Positions 1 through 6,336 of a stretch of DNA of 6,661 nucleotides are shown here, piece after piece (position 1 is the first letter of the stretch; each line of letters opens with the position of its first letter). The stretch is from JAGIBJ01 sp047604965 (GTDB lineage: Bacteria; Actinomycetota; Thermoleophilia; Solirubrobacterales; Solirubrobacteraceae). The notes below the pieces were generated by a model, which was not told the origin of the DNA, searched no databases, and saw only the letters and a list, made by a program, of their open reading frames with translations. The translations under genes and the position numbers were made by a program. The stretch is taken from assembly GCA_047604965.1 (NCBI GenBank), contig JASGGQ010000138.1, positions 1-6,661 on the forward strand, given 5' to 3'.

Positions 1-426
1 CAGCTCGACGTCGGCGTCGCCCGCACCGGCCTGGGCGTGATGGCCGAACCAGGTGAAATCAGTGTCGTGGTTCGCGGCGTTGGTGACGGTGAGGAACTCG
101 TCGTCGCCGAGCCGGTAGGTGAAGATGTCATCGAAAATGCCGCCGTCGGGCCGCAGGATCAGCCCGTACTGCGCGCCGCCGACGGGAATCTTGCTGACGT
201 CGTTGCTGGTGAGGTGCTGGAGCGCAGCGAGCGCGCCGGGGCCGCGCGTGATGATCTGCCCCATGTGGCTGACATCGAAGACGCCCGCACCGGTGCGCAC
301 TGCCTCATGCTCCTGGCGGACGCCTTCGTACTGCACCGGCATCTCCCAGCCGGCGAACGGGACGAGCTTGGCTCCCGCCGCGACATGCTGGTCGTAGAGC
401 GGGGTACGGCGCAGAACGGCGGTCAT
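1..426 (-). CDS. gcvT: Aminomethyltransferase, glycine cleavage system T protein (5' part only)
   Basis: This is the first 142 codons of GcvT; the reading frame runs off the left edge of the window. GcvT takes the aminomethyl group carried on the lipoyl arm of GcvH, passes a one-carbon unit to tetrahydrofolate and releases ammonia, in the cytoplasm. The N-terminus reads MTAVLRRTPLYDQHV. Family landmarks follow in order: FAGWEMPVQY (residues 24-33), GVFDVSHMGQ (48-57), LTSNDV (72-77), a GGIFDD segment (95-100) that aligns with the conserved catalytic-aspartate region, and VTNAANHDTDF (114-124). These match genuine GcvT rather than the YgfZ or dimethylglycine dehydrogenase relatives, though the C-terminal half cannot be checked. 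The ATG at 424-426 fits the usual family start; no strong Shine-Dalgarno precedes it. It lies 41 bp after the secreted peptidase gene on the same strand, so read-through is possible. gcvH and gcvP are not visible here. Confidence 0.93.
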   Translation of the reverse strand, partial: MTAVLRRTPLYDQHVAAGAKLVPFAGWEMPVQYEGVRQEHEAVRTGAGVFDVSHMGQIITRGPGALAALQHLTSNDVSKIPVGGAQYGLILRPDGGIFDDIFTYRLGDDEFLTVTNAANHDTDFTWFGHHAQAGAGDADVEL

Positions 427-441
427 CGAGCGCCGTAGATT

Positions 442-470
442 ACCGCGCGCCGCGCGGTTGACCCGGGTCA
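442..470. repeat. Two abutting palindromes between the peptidase stop and gcvT
   Basis: Bases 442-449 (accgcgcg) and 451-458 (cgcgcggt) form a perfect 8-bp inverted repeat around one central base. In RNA this would be about a 7-bp stem with a 3-base loop. Directly next to it, 459-470 (tgacccgggtca) is a perfect 12-bp palindrome that contains the TGA stop codon of the peptidase gene (468-470 on the minus strand). No T-run follows on the minus strand, so this is not a classical intrinsic terminator. It could weaken read-through into gcvT, act as a protein-binding site, or be chance in GC-rich DNA. Confidence 0.4.
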
Positions 471-3122
471 GCCGGAGTACGGCGTGCCATCTTCGGTGAC
501 GCGAACGATCGTCGCCTCGATCGACCAGGTGTAACTGATCGAGCTGCTGGCGCCCTGGTATGCGGGAATCGTCGCCGTTTCGGTGTGCGAAACGGTAAAC
601 GGCGTGCCGCTGAGCACCTGCTTGCGCGGCACCGTCTGCGTCGCGTCGGTGTAGACCGACCCCCACGTGTAGGCCTGGCAGTAGTTGATGTCAACCCCAC
701 CGACCGACGGCGTTGGCGCGCCGAAGTTGACGATCGCGTCGCCGTCGGATTGGCGTGGATCGAACTCGATCAGCATGCGCTCGGTGTTGGAGAGCGTTTG
801 CGTCGGCAAGTCCTTGTGCCCACCGGGGCAGAGCGTGTCGCTCGGCGTGCCGTTGACGTAGCCGGACACGGTCGTCGTGACCGGCACCGAGACGCGCGTG
901 TACACCTCGCCCTCCTCCTTACAGGAGCTGGAACTACTCGGGCACGGGTCGACGAGCACAGGATCGCCGGCCCCGTTGCTCTGGTGCTCGAACACGTCGT
1001 GGCCGTTGACCGGGCCGGAGGTGTCGGAGGTCGTCTTCTCGTGGTACGACGTGATCTTCAGGCGCACCGGCTCGCACTGGTCGCGGCCGCGCAACTTGTG
1101 CGTAAACGCCGGGATCGAGCCGGTGCCGCTCGCGTTCGTGGTGACGATGATCAGCTCGGTGACGTTCTCCTCGTCCTGATCGCGGCACAGGGTCTTGTCT
1201 TTGCCGGTCCAGTCGTCGAGCTTCCATTCGCCGCTTTGCAGGTGCAGCATCGCCTGCACATGCGCGCTGCCGCCGGCCGCACCGTTGGTGAACTTCACCT
1301 CGCGCACCTTGTCGTCGGTGATCTTGACGCGGTGGTAGCTCGCGACGCTCAACGGCGCCGTCGCCGCCGCGTTTTGGATCGGCAGGTCGATCGTCTTCTC
1401 CGCCGCGCCGTCGAGCGTCAGATCGGGACTCGATGGCACCGGGATCGACGTTTCCCAGTGGTCCCAATCTTTGAACGACTGGCTGATCGGGAAGCCGCTC
1501 TCGCCGATCGGCGACTGGTTCCACAGCGAGATCGCGAACTTCGGGAACTGCTCGCCGAGGCCGCCGGGAATTGCCGCGTCGGCCGCTTCGATCGAACCCT
1601 TGGTGCGCAACTGGTCGAACATCGCACGCAGCACCCCGGTGCCGTAGGTGCGCTGCAAGTACATCCAGAACGGGTAGGCGCGGTAGCCGCTGATCCCGAG
1701 GTTGCGCTGCCCGAGCGGATCGGTGATCCAGTCGCCGAACTGGCGCTCCTCCTCGGAGGTGGGGTACACGAAATCGGCGGCCCAGGTCGCGCTGCCCTCA
1801 TCCCACCAGGCGATCGGTTCCGCGCAGCTGGCGTACTTGTGCGCGTACTGGATCGCGTGCATGAACTCGTGGGCGAGGGCCCAGTTCGACTCGCCGGCCC
1901 GCAGCGCAATCCATGACGGCCGCCCGGTACACCACTGCCCCTTGCTCGACGGGTAGGTCATCGCAATGCCATGCGTGCCAAGCGCGCCACGGCCACCCTC
2001 CAACCCACCGGCGGCCTGGAACACGATGGCGCCGTTGACGTACACGTCAAAGCGGCCGTCCGGCCCGGAGTAGCACTCCATGCCCGCGTCGCTCGGCGGC
2101 GCCCCAAACTCGGCGGTCAGCTTCTGCCAGACCTCCGGCATCGCGGCGGCGTACTGCTCGGCGGTCGCTTTGGCCTTCGCTTCGCCGTCCTGGTACCACA
2201 CGATCGTGTGGCCGTCGCTCGTCGGAATCCCGACCCACGGGCTTTTGTATCCCTCGGCGTACGGCGAATCCGAGAGGTAGTTGTAGCCGCTGCAATCGGC
2301 GGTTTTCTTCTTCGCGGCGGCGGCCAGGATCGTCGGGGCGGTCGCGGCGGCGGTGGTGGTGGTGGTGGTGGTTGCCGCGCGCGCGGCCTTCGCACCCGGT
2401 TTGAGGATGATCTGCTGCTTGGGCTTCTGCTTGACCAGCTTCTGCGCCCACGGAGAGCCGGGCGCCGACGGCGGCGCGAAGTACCAGGCGATCTGCCGCT
2501 TGACCTGCGGCGTGAAGCGGTCGAAGTTGACCATCGCGTCGCGCACCAGCGCTTCGCTGGACTGGCTGGTCGTCGCGCCTTGAAGCTCGCTCGGCAGGCG
2601 CGAATCCTTGTTCATCGCCCACAGTGCGTACATCACGTCCTTGCCGCCGGCCAGCGCGCCGGCCGCCTTCGCGGCCTCCAGCCTCGCCGCCAGATCAGCC
2701 GACGACGTTGGCGCGCGCCCCGCGCTCTTGCAGCTCGCCTTCTTGCCCGCGACCGCCTTCGCCGCCGCCGCACAGACCAGCACGTACCGCTGCTGGCCGG
2801 CCGGGAGCGAGGCCGGAACGGTACCGCGCACCGTGACGCTCTTCGCGCGCGTGGCAACGCGCGCGCCCTTGCCGGTCAGCAGCGTGCCGCCAGCCGGCGA
2901 CGTGGCGGTGCTTGCCAGCACAATCGAGAGTTTGCCCGACCCGCCAGTCGCTGATGCTTTGACCGTCAACGACGCGCCTGGCGCCAGCACCACCGGCGCC
3001 GGCCCGGCCTTGGTGACCTTCAGCGCCGCGTGCGCCGTGCCGGGCAGGAGCGCGACACCGAGCATCGCGCACGACGCCGCGAGCGCCCGGGAGATGACGG
3101 AAAGGCAGTTCCGAGAAGCCAT
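468..3122 (-). CDS. Secreted HExxH zinc metallopeptidase with Thr/Ala linker and C-terminal beta-rich region
   Basis: This encodes 884 residues from the ATG at 3120-3122. A TTG at 3162-3164 would add 14 residues, but the ATG places a clean signal peptide at the N-terminus: basic start, hydrophobic core, and an AHA cleavage site near residue 32. An Ala/Lys-rich region follows, then a helical segment at about 165-225 containing MNKDSRLPSEL that may be a pro-region, and a linker with seven threonines in a row (251-257). The catalytic part starts near Cys277. HEFMH at 418-422 supplies two zinc-binding histidines and the catalytic Glu419. WWDEGSATW follows, and Glu442 is the likely third ligand 20 residues later, the gluzincin arrangement. 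Residues from about 575 to the end look beta-rich and contain several cysteines (for example Cys646, Cys815), consistent with disulfides outside the cell. No sortase motif or C-terminal membrane segment is seen, so the protein is probably released. Substrate and exact peptidase family are not recognised. Confidence 0.85.
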   Translation of the reverse strand: MASRNCLSVISRALAASCAMLGVALLPGTAHAALKVTKAGPAPVVLAPGASLTVKASATGGSGKLSIVLASTATSPAGGTLLTGKGARVATRAKSVTVRGTVPASLPAGQQRYVLVCAAAAKAVAGKKASCKSAGRAPTSSADLAARLEAAKAAGALAGGKDVMYALWAMNKDSRLPSELQGATTSQSSEALVRDAMVNFDRFTPQVKRQIAWYFAPPSAPGSPWAQKLVKQKPKQQIILKPGAKAARAATTTTTTTAAATAPTILAAAAKKKTADCSGYNYLSDSPYAEGYKSPWVGIPTSDGHTIVWYQDGEAKAKATAEQYAAAMPEVWQKLTAEFGAPPSDAGMECYSGPDGRFDVYVNGAIVFQAAGGLEGGRGALGTHGIAMTYPSSKGQWCTGRPSWIALRAGESNWALAHEFMHAIQYAHKYASCAEPIAWWDEGSATWAADFVYPTSEEERQFGDWITDPLGQRNLGISGYRAYPFWMYLQRTYGTGVLRAMFDQLRTKGSIEAADAAIPGGLGEQFPKFAISLWNQSPIGESGFPISQSFKDWDHWETSIPVPSSPDLTLDGAAEKTIDLPIQNAAATAPLSVASYHRVKITDDKVREVKFTNGAAGGSAHVQAMLHLQSGEWKLDDWTGKDKTLCRDQDEENVTELIIVTTNASGTGSIPAFTHKLRGRDQCEPVRLKITSYHEKTTSDTSGPVNGHDVFEHQSNGAGDPVLVDPCPSSSSSCKEEGEVYTRVSVPVTTTVSGYVNGTPSDTLCPGGHKDLPTQTLSNTERMLIEFDPRQSDGDAIVNFGAPTPSVGGVDINYCQAYTWGSVYTDATQTVPRKQVLSGTPFTVSHTETATIPAYQGASSSISYTWSIEATIVRVTEDGTPYSG
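2352..2372. repeat. Seven-copy GGT/ACC triplet repeat inside the peptidase gene
   Basis: Seven consecutive ggt triplets on the plus strand are ACC codons on the coding (minus) strand and give a run of seven threonines, residues 251-257 of the peptidase. The run is flanked by alanine-rich sequence (RAA before, AAATAP after), so it lies in a flexible linker between the N-terminal region and the catalytic domain. Identical codons rather than mixed Thr codons suggest growth by replication slippage. Copy number may therefore vary between strains in whole codons without breaking the frame. Such Thr/Ala linkers are also common sites of O-glycosylation in secreted actinobacterial proteins. Confidence 0.85.
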
Positions 3123-3178
3123 GCTCGGCGCAGTCAACCACACCCCTACCGAACGCGCCGGCAACGTGGACGACCGAG

Positions 3179-3221
3179 CACCGGCAAGTAGCCGTGCCTG
3201 ACATGTCGCCGCGTGCCGGTG
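3179..3221 (-). other. Inverted repeat in the ATPase-peptidase gap (possible weak terminator or mRNA hairpin)
   Basis: The 106-bp gap between the ABC ATPase stop (3229) and the peptidase ATG (3122) contains caccggca (3179-3186) and its exact complement tgccggtg (3214-3221), an 8-bp stem with a 27-base loop. The loop holds the small palindrome gacatgtc (3200-3207). The stem begins 8 bases after the ATPase stop codon on the minus strand, where a transcript end could be expected. There is no T-run and the loop is long, so a standard intrinsic terminator is unlikely. No clear -35/-10 promoter was recognised in the rest of the gap. Confidence 0.3.
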
Positions 3222-3228
3222 AGCGAGT

Positions 3229-4053
3229 TCAGGCGACGGCGACGCGGTCGTCGATCGCCGTCATCGCCGCTTGGAGTTCGCCAAGCACGCGGCCGCGCAC
3301 CTCCGAGAGCTCGGCCGACCCGAGCGCTGCCGCATCGCGCGGGCGCGGCGCGTCGATCCGCGACTCGTGCACGATACGCCCGTGGACGACGACGAGGATG
3401 CGGGAGGCCAGCGCCAGCGCCTCGTCGAGATCGTGCGTCACAAAGAACACCGTGTTGTTGGCGCGCCTCCAAAGTTCGACCAGCACCTCATGCAGCACCG
3501 CGCGACGGGCGAAGTCGAGGCCGGTAAACGGCTCGTCCATCAGCAGGACCTGCGGCTCGTTGGCGAAGACCGCCGCGATCGCGGCGCGGCGCCGCATGCC
3601 ACCTGAGAGCTGTTTCGGCCAAGCCTTGGCGAACGGCGTGAGCCCGACGATCTCCAGATATCGGGCAACGATCTCCTCACGTTCGGCCTTGGGCACGCCG
3701 CGGCACCGCAGACCGAAGCCGATGTTGTCGGCAATCCGCCGCCATGGAAAGAGCGTGTCCCGCTGGAACACCACACCACGATCAGGACCGGGGCCGGTGA
3801 CGCGGTGCCCATGGGAGAGGACCGAACCGTCCGTCGGCTCGATCAGGCCCGCGATCAGGTTCAGGAGGGTGGACTTGCCATGCCCGGAGGGCCCAAGAAC
3901 GCAAACGAACTCGCCGGGCTCAACCACCAACGAGGCGCCGTCGACCGCGCGGAGTCGCTCACCTGAGGCGAGCGTGAACTCCTTGTACACCTGACGCAGC
4001 TCGATCGCTGGGTACAGCCGATCACTGGCATGCGAGACGAGCGGACGAGGCAT
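3229..4053 (-). CDS. ABC transporter ATP-binding protein, NitT/TauT (SsuB/TauB-like) class
   Basis: This encodes 274 residues from the ATG at 4051-4053. A GTG at 4087-4089 would add 12 residues; neither start has a convincing Shine-Dalgarno. I prefer the ATG because family homology starts only around YPAIELRQVYKEF, and the GTG falls inside an upstream direct repeat. All nucleotide-binding motifs are present: Walker A GPSGHGKST (54-62), Q-loop VFQRDTLFPW with Gln97, signature LSGGM (149-153), Walker B VLLMDEP with Glu174, and the H-loop histidine of FVTHD (His207). The spacing and the TLFPW segment are typical of ATPases that drive uptake of nitrate, sulfonates, taurine, pyrimidines and similar solutes. 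It should form a cytoplasmic dimer on a membrane permease. No permease or binding-protein gene is beside it in this window; the next leftward gene is the peptidase. Divergence from the Hyu genes suggests, without proof, transport of their substrate. Confidence 0.9.
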   Translation of the reverse strand: MPRPLVSHASDRLYPAIELRQVYKEFTLASGERLRAVDGASLVVEPGEFVCVLGPSGHGKSTLLNLIAGLIEPTDGSVLSHGHRVTGPGPDRGVVFQRDTLFPWRRIADNIGFGLRCRGVPKAEREEIVARYLEIVGLTPFAKAWPKQLSGGMRRRAAIAAVFANEPQVLLMDEPFTGLDFARRAVLHEVLVELWRRANNTVFFVTHDLDEALALASRILVVVHGRIVHESRIDAPRPRDAAALGSAELSEVRGRVLGELQAAMTAIDDRVAVA

Positions 4054-4088
4054 GCCGAGATGGTCACGGTCCGCGCTCGTGGGGCACA

Positions 4089-4103
4089 CCGACCACCGGT
4101 CCA
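4089..4103. repeat. Direct repeat copy 1 with internal dyad GACC-N3-GGTC
   Basis: The sequence ccgaccaccggtcca recurs 34 bp further on with one mismatch. Its core is itself symmetric: gacc (4091-4094), three bases, ggtc (4098-4101). It lies 36 bp upstream of the preferred ATPase ATG (minus strand) and overlaps the alternative GTG start. The pattern suggests a protein-binding box. Confidence 0.45.
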
Positions 4104-4122
4104 GTCTCTCCCCACCAAAGTT

Positions 4123-4137
4123 CCGACCGCCGGTCCA
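4123..4137. repeat. Direct repeat copy 2 with internal dyad GACC-N3-GGTC
   Basis: The sequence ccgaccgccggtcca is identical to the copy at 4089-4103 except for g in place of a at one position in the central spacer. The dyad halves gacc (4125-4128) and ggtc (4132-4135) are kept exactly. That the single difference lies in the non-symmetric centre is what a binding site would show. The 34-bp centre-to-centre distance is a little over three helical turns. Confidence 0.45.
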
Positions 4138-4139
4138 CT

Positions 4140-4161
4140 GGCAGCGGCGTGCCCCGCTGCC
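4140..4161. promoter_or_regulatory. GC-rich hairpin in the divergent spacer
   Basis: Bases ggcagcgg (4140-4147) and ccgctgcc (4154-4161) are exact complements separated by six bases (cgtgcc), giving a compact 8-bp stem. On the plus strand it is followed by ttaa rather than a T-run, so it is a poor terminator. It sits between the direct repeats and the 17-bp palindrome. It may be another regulator site, a leader-RNA hairpin for one of the two transcripts, or chance in GC-rich sequence. Confidence 0.4.
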
Positions 4162-4165
4162 TTAA

Positions 4166-4182
4166 TCGAGTGCAGCACTCGA
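4166..4182. promoter_or_regulatory. Perfect 17-bp palindrome, likely operator
   Basis: The sequence tcgagtgcagcactcga is two exact 8-bp arms around a central a at 4174. It lies 76 bp upstream of the hyuA start codon and just beside the only AT-rich patch of the spacer. Its length and perfect symmetry resemble operators bound by homodimeric regulators such as the TetR, LacI, GntR or IclR types; which type cannot be told from the site. No other copy was noticed in the window. Confidence 0.5.
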
Positions 4183-4244
4183 GCTGTCCCAACCGGCCCC
4201 GCCGTCCCCAGGCGCTCGCCCCACCTGCCCCCGACCAAGTATCC

Positions 4245-4248
4245 GGAG
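4245..4248 (+). promoter_or_regulatory. Ribosome binding site of hyuA
   Basis: The ggag at 4245-4248 lies 10 bases before the ATG at 4259 and is the only purine-rich stretch nearby. It supports that ATG as the start of the A subunit. Confidence 0.6.
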
Positions 4249-4258
4249 CCCGCACACC

Positions 4259-6331
4259 ATGGCCGACGCACCGTCCCTTCGCCTCGCGTTCGACACCGGA
4301 GGAACGTTCACCGACCTCACGATCGACGGCCTCGGCCTCTACAAATCGTCGACCACCCCGGACGACCCGATCGTTGGCGTGATGAACGTGGTCGACGTCG
4401 CCGCCGCCGATCTCGGCATCACCCGCGCGGAACTGCTGGGACGCGCCTCGCATGTCGTCTACGGCACGACACGCGCCACCAACGCCGTGATCTCGGGCGG
4501 GACAGCCAAGACCGCCCTGCTGACCACCGCCGGACACCCCGACATCCTGCTGTGGCGTGAGGGCGGCCGGATCGGCACCTTCGACTTCACCGTCCAGTAC
4601 CCCGACCCGTACATTCCCCGTCGCCTGACCTTCGAGGTGCAAGAGCGGATCTCCGCCGAAGGAGGCGTCGTCGACGCACTCGACGAGGAGCGCCTCATCG
4701 CGACGATCCACGAGCTGCGCGCGAGCGGCGTCGAGGCGGTCGCCGTATGCCTGCTGTGGTCGATCCTCAATCCGGCGCACGAGCTACGGGTGGGCGAGCT
4801 ACTCGACGAGCATCTCCCAGGCATCCCATACACGCTCTCGCACCAGCTCAACCCGAGCATCCGGGAGTATCGTCGCGCGTCGGCCGCCGCGATCGACGCG
4901 TCGCTCAAGCCGCTGATGGGCACCTTCCTCAAGCGCCTCAGTGCGCGGTTCATCGAGGAGGGCTTCTCTGGCCGCGTCCTCGTGATGACGTCGGCGGGCG
5001 GCGTCCTTGATAACGCCGCGATCTCCGAGGCACCGATCCACACGCTCGCCTCCGGGCCGGCTGCCGCGCCGGTCGCCGGCAAGCGCTTCATTGACCGCGA
5101 CGAGCTCAGCGACACGGCGATCGTCACCGACGCCGGCGGCACCAGCTTCGACGTCTCACTCGTGCGCAAGGGACAGATCCCGTGGACCCGCGAAACGAAG
5201 ATCGGCCGCGACTACTACGGCCCGATGACCGGCTTCCCGTCGGTCGACGTGAAATCGGTCGGTGCCGGCGGCGGCTCGATCGCCTGGCTCGACGGTGGGA
5301 TCCTGCGGGTCGGACCGCAGAGCGCCGGTGCCGATCCGGGACCCGCGTGTTACGGAGCCGGCGGCAATGAGCCGACCGTTACCGATGCCTGCGTCGTGCT
5401 CGGGTATCTCGCGCCCGAACGGTTCCTCGGCGGCGCGATGCAGCTCCACCCCGCGCGCTCGGCCGACGCCATTCGCAGCCGCATCGCCGAGCCGCTCGGC
5501 CTCTCACTTGAGGAGGCGGCAGCGGCGATCCTGGAGATCGCGACCGAGCGCATGATCAACGCGATCGAAGACATCGCGATCAGCCAGGGCGTCGATCCCC
5601 GCGACGCGACGATGATCTCCGGCGGCGGCTCCGGCGGCTTCTACGCCTGCGCGATCGCTCGCCGCCTGAACTGCCCGCAGGTGGTGGTGCCGGAGGCTGC
5701 TGCGGCACTGAGCGCGGTCGGTGCGTACTTCTCCGATCTCGTCGCGGACTTCGCCGCCACCTTGCCGACATCGACCGCGAGCTTCGCGACGGCCGAGGTG
5801 AACGAGATCCTCAACGGCCTCAAAGGCCAGTGCGACCAATTCATCGACGGTGCTGCGGCCGACGCGATCGGCACCACCGTGGAGTTCTCGGTCGAGGCAC
5901 GCTACCCGCAGCAGATCTGGGATCTCGAGGTACCGATCTCAACACCGCAGTTCGCGACACCGGACGACATCGAGGGGCTCCGCGCGGCCTTCCACCGTGT
6001 GCACACCGATGTACTCGGGATCGCCGACGAGGGCTCCGCGGTGGAGACGACGACGTGGCGTGCAAAAGTCCGCTGCCAGCTCGGCGAGCTCGAACAAGCG
6101 ACGGCTGGAGTCGCCGTACTCGAACGCGCCACAACCGAGACGCGCGAGCTCTACTTCGGCGGCGACGGCTTCGTCGAAGCGACGATCGTACCGCTGCTCT
6201 CGCTGGCGCCGGGCGATGTCGTCGCTGGGCCGGCGATCGTCGAAGGCTCGGCGACCACGATCGTCGTCGAGCCGTCGGCTCAAGCACGACGTCTGCCGTC
6301 CGGCTCCTTGGTCATCGAGCCGAAGGCCTAG
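4259..6331 (+). CDS. hyuA: Hydantoinase/oxoprolinase family protein, A (ATP-binding) subunit
   Basis: This is a complete 690-residue HyuA-type subunit, the usual length for the family. With a B subunit these proteins form ATP-dependent cytoplasmic complexes such as N-methylhydantoinase, 5-oxoprolinase, and acetone or acetophenone carboxylase. The subunit activates the substrate or bicarbonate by phosphorylation. Visible motifs are the phosphate-binding loop DTGGTFTD (12-19), YGTTRATNA (68-76), the second phosphate motif DAGGTSFDV (291-299), SVGAGGGSIAW (333-343), SAGADPGPACYG (355-366) and VTDACVVLGYL (374-384). The C-terminal part closes with PGDVVAGPAIVEG, as expected. One motif departs from the pattern I know: where relatives have GGAGPLHA, this protein has GGGSGGFYA (455-463). 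The segment LLWREGGR (97-104) also suggests a distinct subfamily, possibly closer to acetophenone-carboxylase-like members. The substrate cannot be assigned. The ATG has a good ribosome site, and hyuB follows after 5 bp, so the two are co-transcribed. The symbol denotes the family, not a proven hydantoinase. Confidence 0.9.
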   Translation: MADAPSLRLAFDTGGTFTDLTIDGLGLYKSSTTPDDPIVGVMNVVDVAAADLGITRAELLGRASHVVYGTTRATNAVISGGTAKTALLTTAGHPDILLWREGGRIGTFDFTVQYPDPYIPRRLTFEVQERISAEGGVVDALDEERLIATIHELRASGVEAVAVCLLWSILNPAHELRVGELLDEHLPGIPYTLSHQLNPSIREYRRASAAAIDASLKPLMGTFLKRLSARFIEEGFSGRVLVMTSAGGVLDNAAISEAPIHTLASGPAAAPVAGKRFIDRDELSDTAIVTDAGGTSFDVSLVRKGQIPWTRETKIGRDYYGPMTGFPSVDVKSVGAGGGSIAWLDGGILRVGPQSAGADPGPACYGAGGNEPTVTDACVVLGYLAPERFLGGAMQLHPARSADAIRSRIAEPLGLSLEEAAAAILEIATERMINAIEDIAISQGVDPRDATMISGGGSGGFYACAIARRLNCPQVVVPEAAAALSAVGAYFSDLVADFAATLPTSTASFATAEVNEILNGLKGQCDQFIDGAAADAIGTTVEFSVEARYPQQIWDLEVPISTPQFATPDDIEGLRAAFHRVHTDVLGIADEGSAVETTTWRAKVRCQLGELEQATAGVAVLERATTETRELYFGGDGFVEATIVPLLSLAPGDVVAGPAIVEGSATTIVVEPSAQARRLPSGSLVIEPKA
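6322..6326 (+). promoter_or_regulatory. Ribosome binding site of hyuB inside the end of hyuA
   Basis: The gaagg at 6322-6326 lies within the last codons of hyuA, 10 bases before the GTG at 6337. It supports that GTG as the B-subunit start and points to coupled translation of the two subunits. Confidence 0.5.
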
Positions 6332-6336
6332 CGCGC

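Larger units (their letters stand above)
4054..4258. promoter_or_regulatory. Divergent control region between the ABC ATPase and hyuAB
   Basis: About 205 bp separate the two opposed start codons, or 169 bp if the ATPase uses the upstream GTG. The region must carry promoters for both directions, yet no good sigma-70-like -35/-10 pair is recognisable on either strand. It does contain a 15-bp direct repeat near the ATPase, a GC-rich hairpin and a 17-bp palindrome, each listed separately. The only AT-rich patch is ttaat at 4162-4166, between the hairpin and the palindrome. This concentration of symmetry in a divergent spacer is what a regulator-controlled promoter pair would show. No regulator gene is in the window. 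Confidence 0.55.

Noticed and set aside
585..1916. 443-codon open frame on the plus strand opposite the metallopeptidase gene
   Set aside because: It is Arg/Val/Leu-rich low-information sequence with no motif, and the opposite strand encodes a protein with signal peptide and zinc motif. Long antisense frames are expected in GC-rich DNA.
2352..2372. GGT run as part of a CRISPR or mobile-element repeat
   Set aside because: It is a simple in-frame triplet repeat with no spacers, no terminal inverted repeats and no transposase nearby.
1971..2954. 327-codon open frame on the plus strand opposite the N-terminal half of the peptidase
   Set aside because: It contains a poly-Gly stretch from the GGT repeat and Arg-rich filler, with no recognisable domain; it is a shadow of the real gene.
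3162..3164. TTG start giving a 898-residue peptidase
   Set aside because: It would put 14 extra residues ahead of the basic region of the signal peptide; the ATG at 3120-3122 gives a standard signal peptide.
3194..3994. 266-codon plus-strand open frame opposite the ABC ATPase
   Set aside because: The minus strand has every ABC ATPase motif in order; the plus-strand product is Ser/Arg-rich without motifs.
4237..4243. agtat patch before hyuA as a -10 promoter box
   Set aside because: It is too close to the start codon, overlaps the position of the ribosome site and has no matching -35 sequence.
4064..4780. 238-codon minus-strand open frame covering the divergent spacer and the start of hyuA
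   Set aside because: It overlaps the strongly supported hyuA start and its motifs, and its translation has no domain features.
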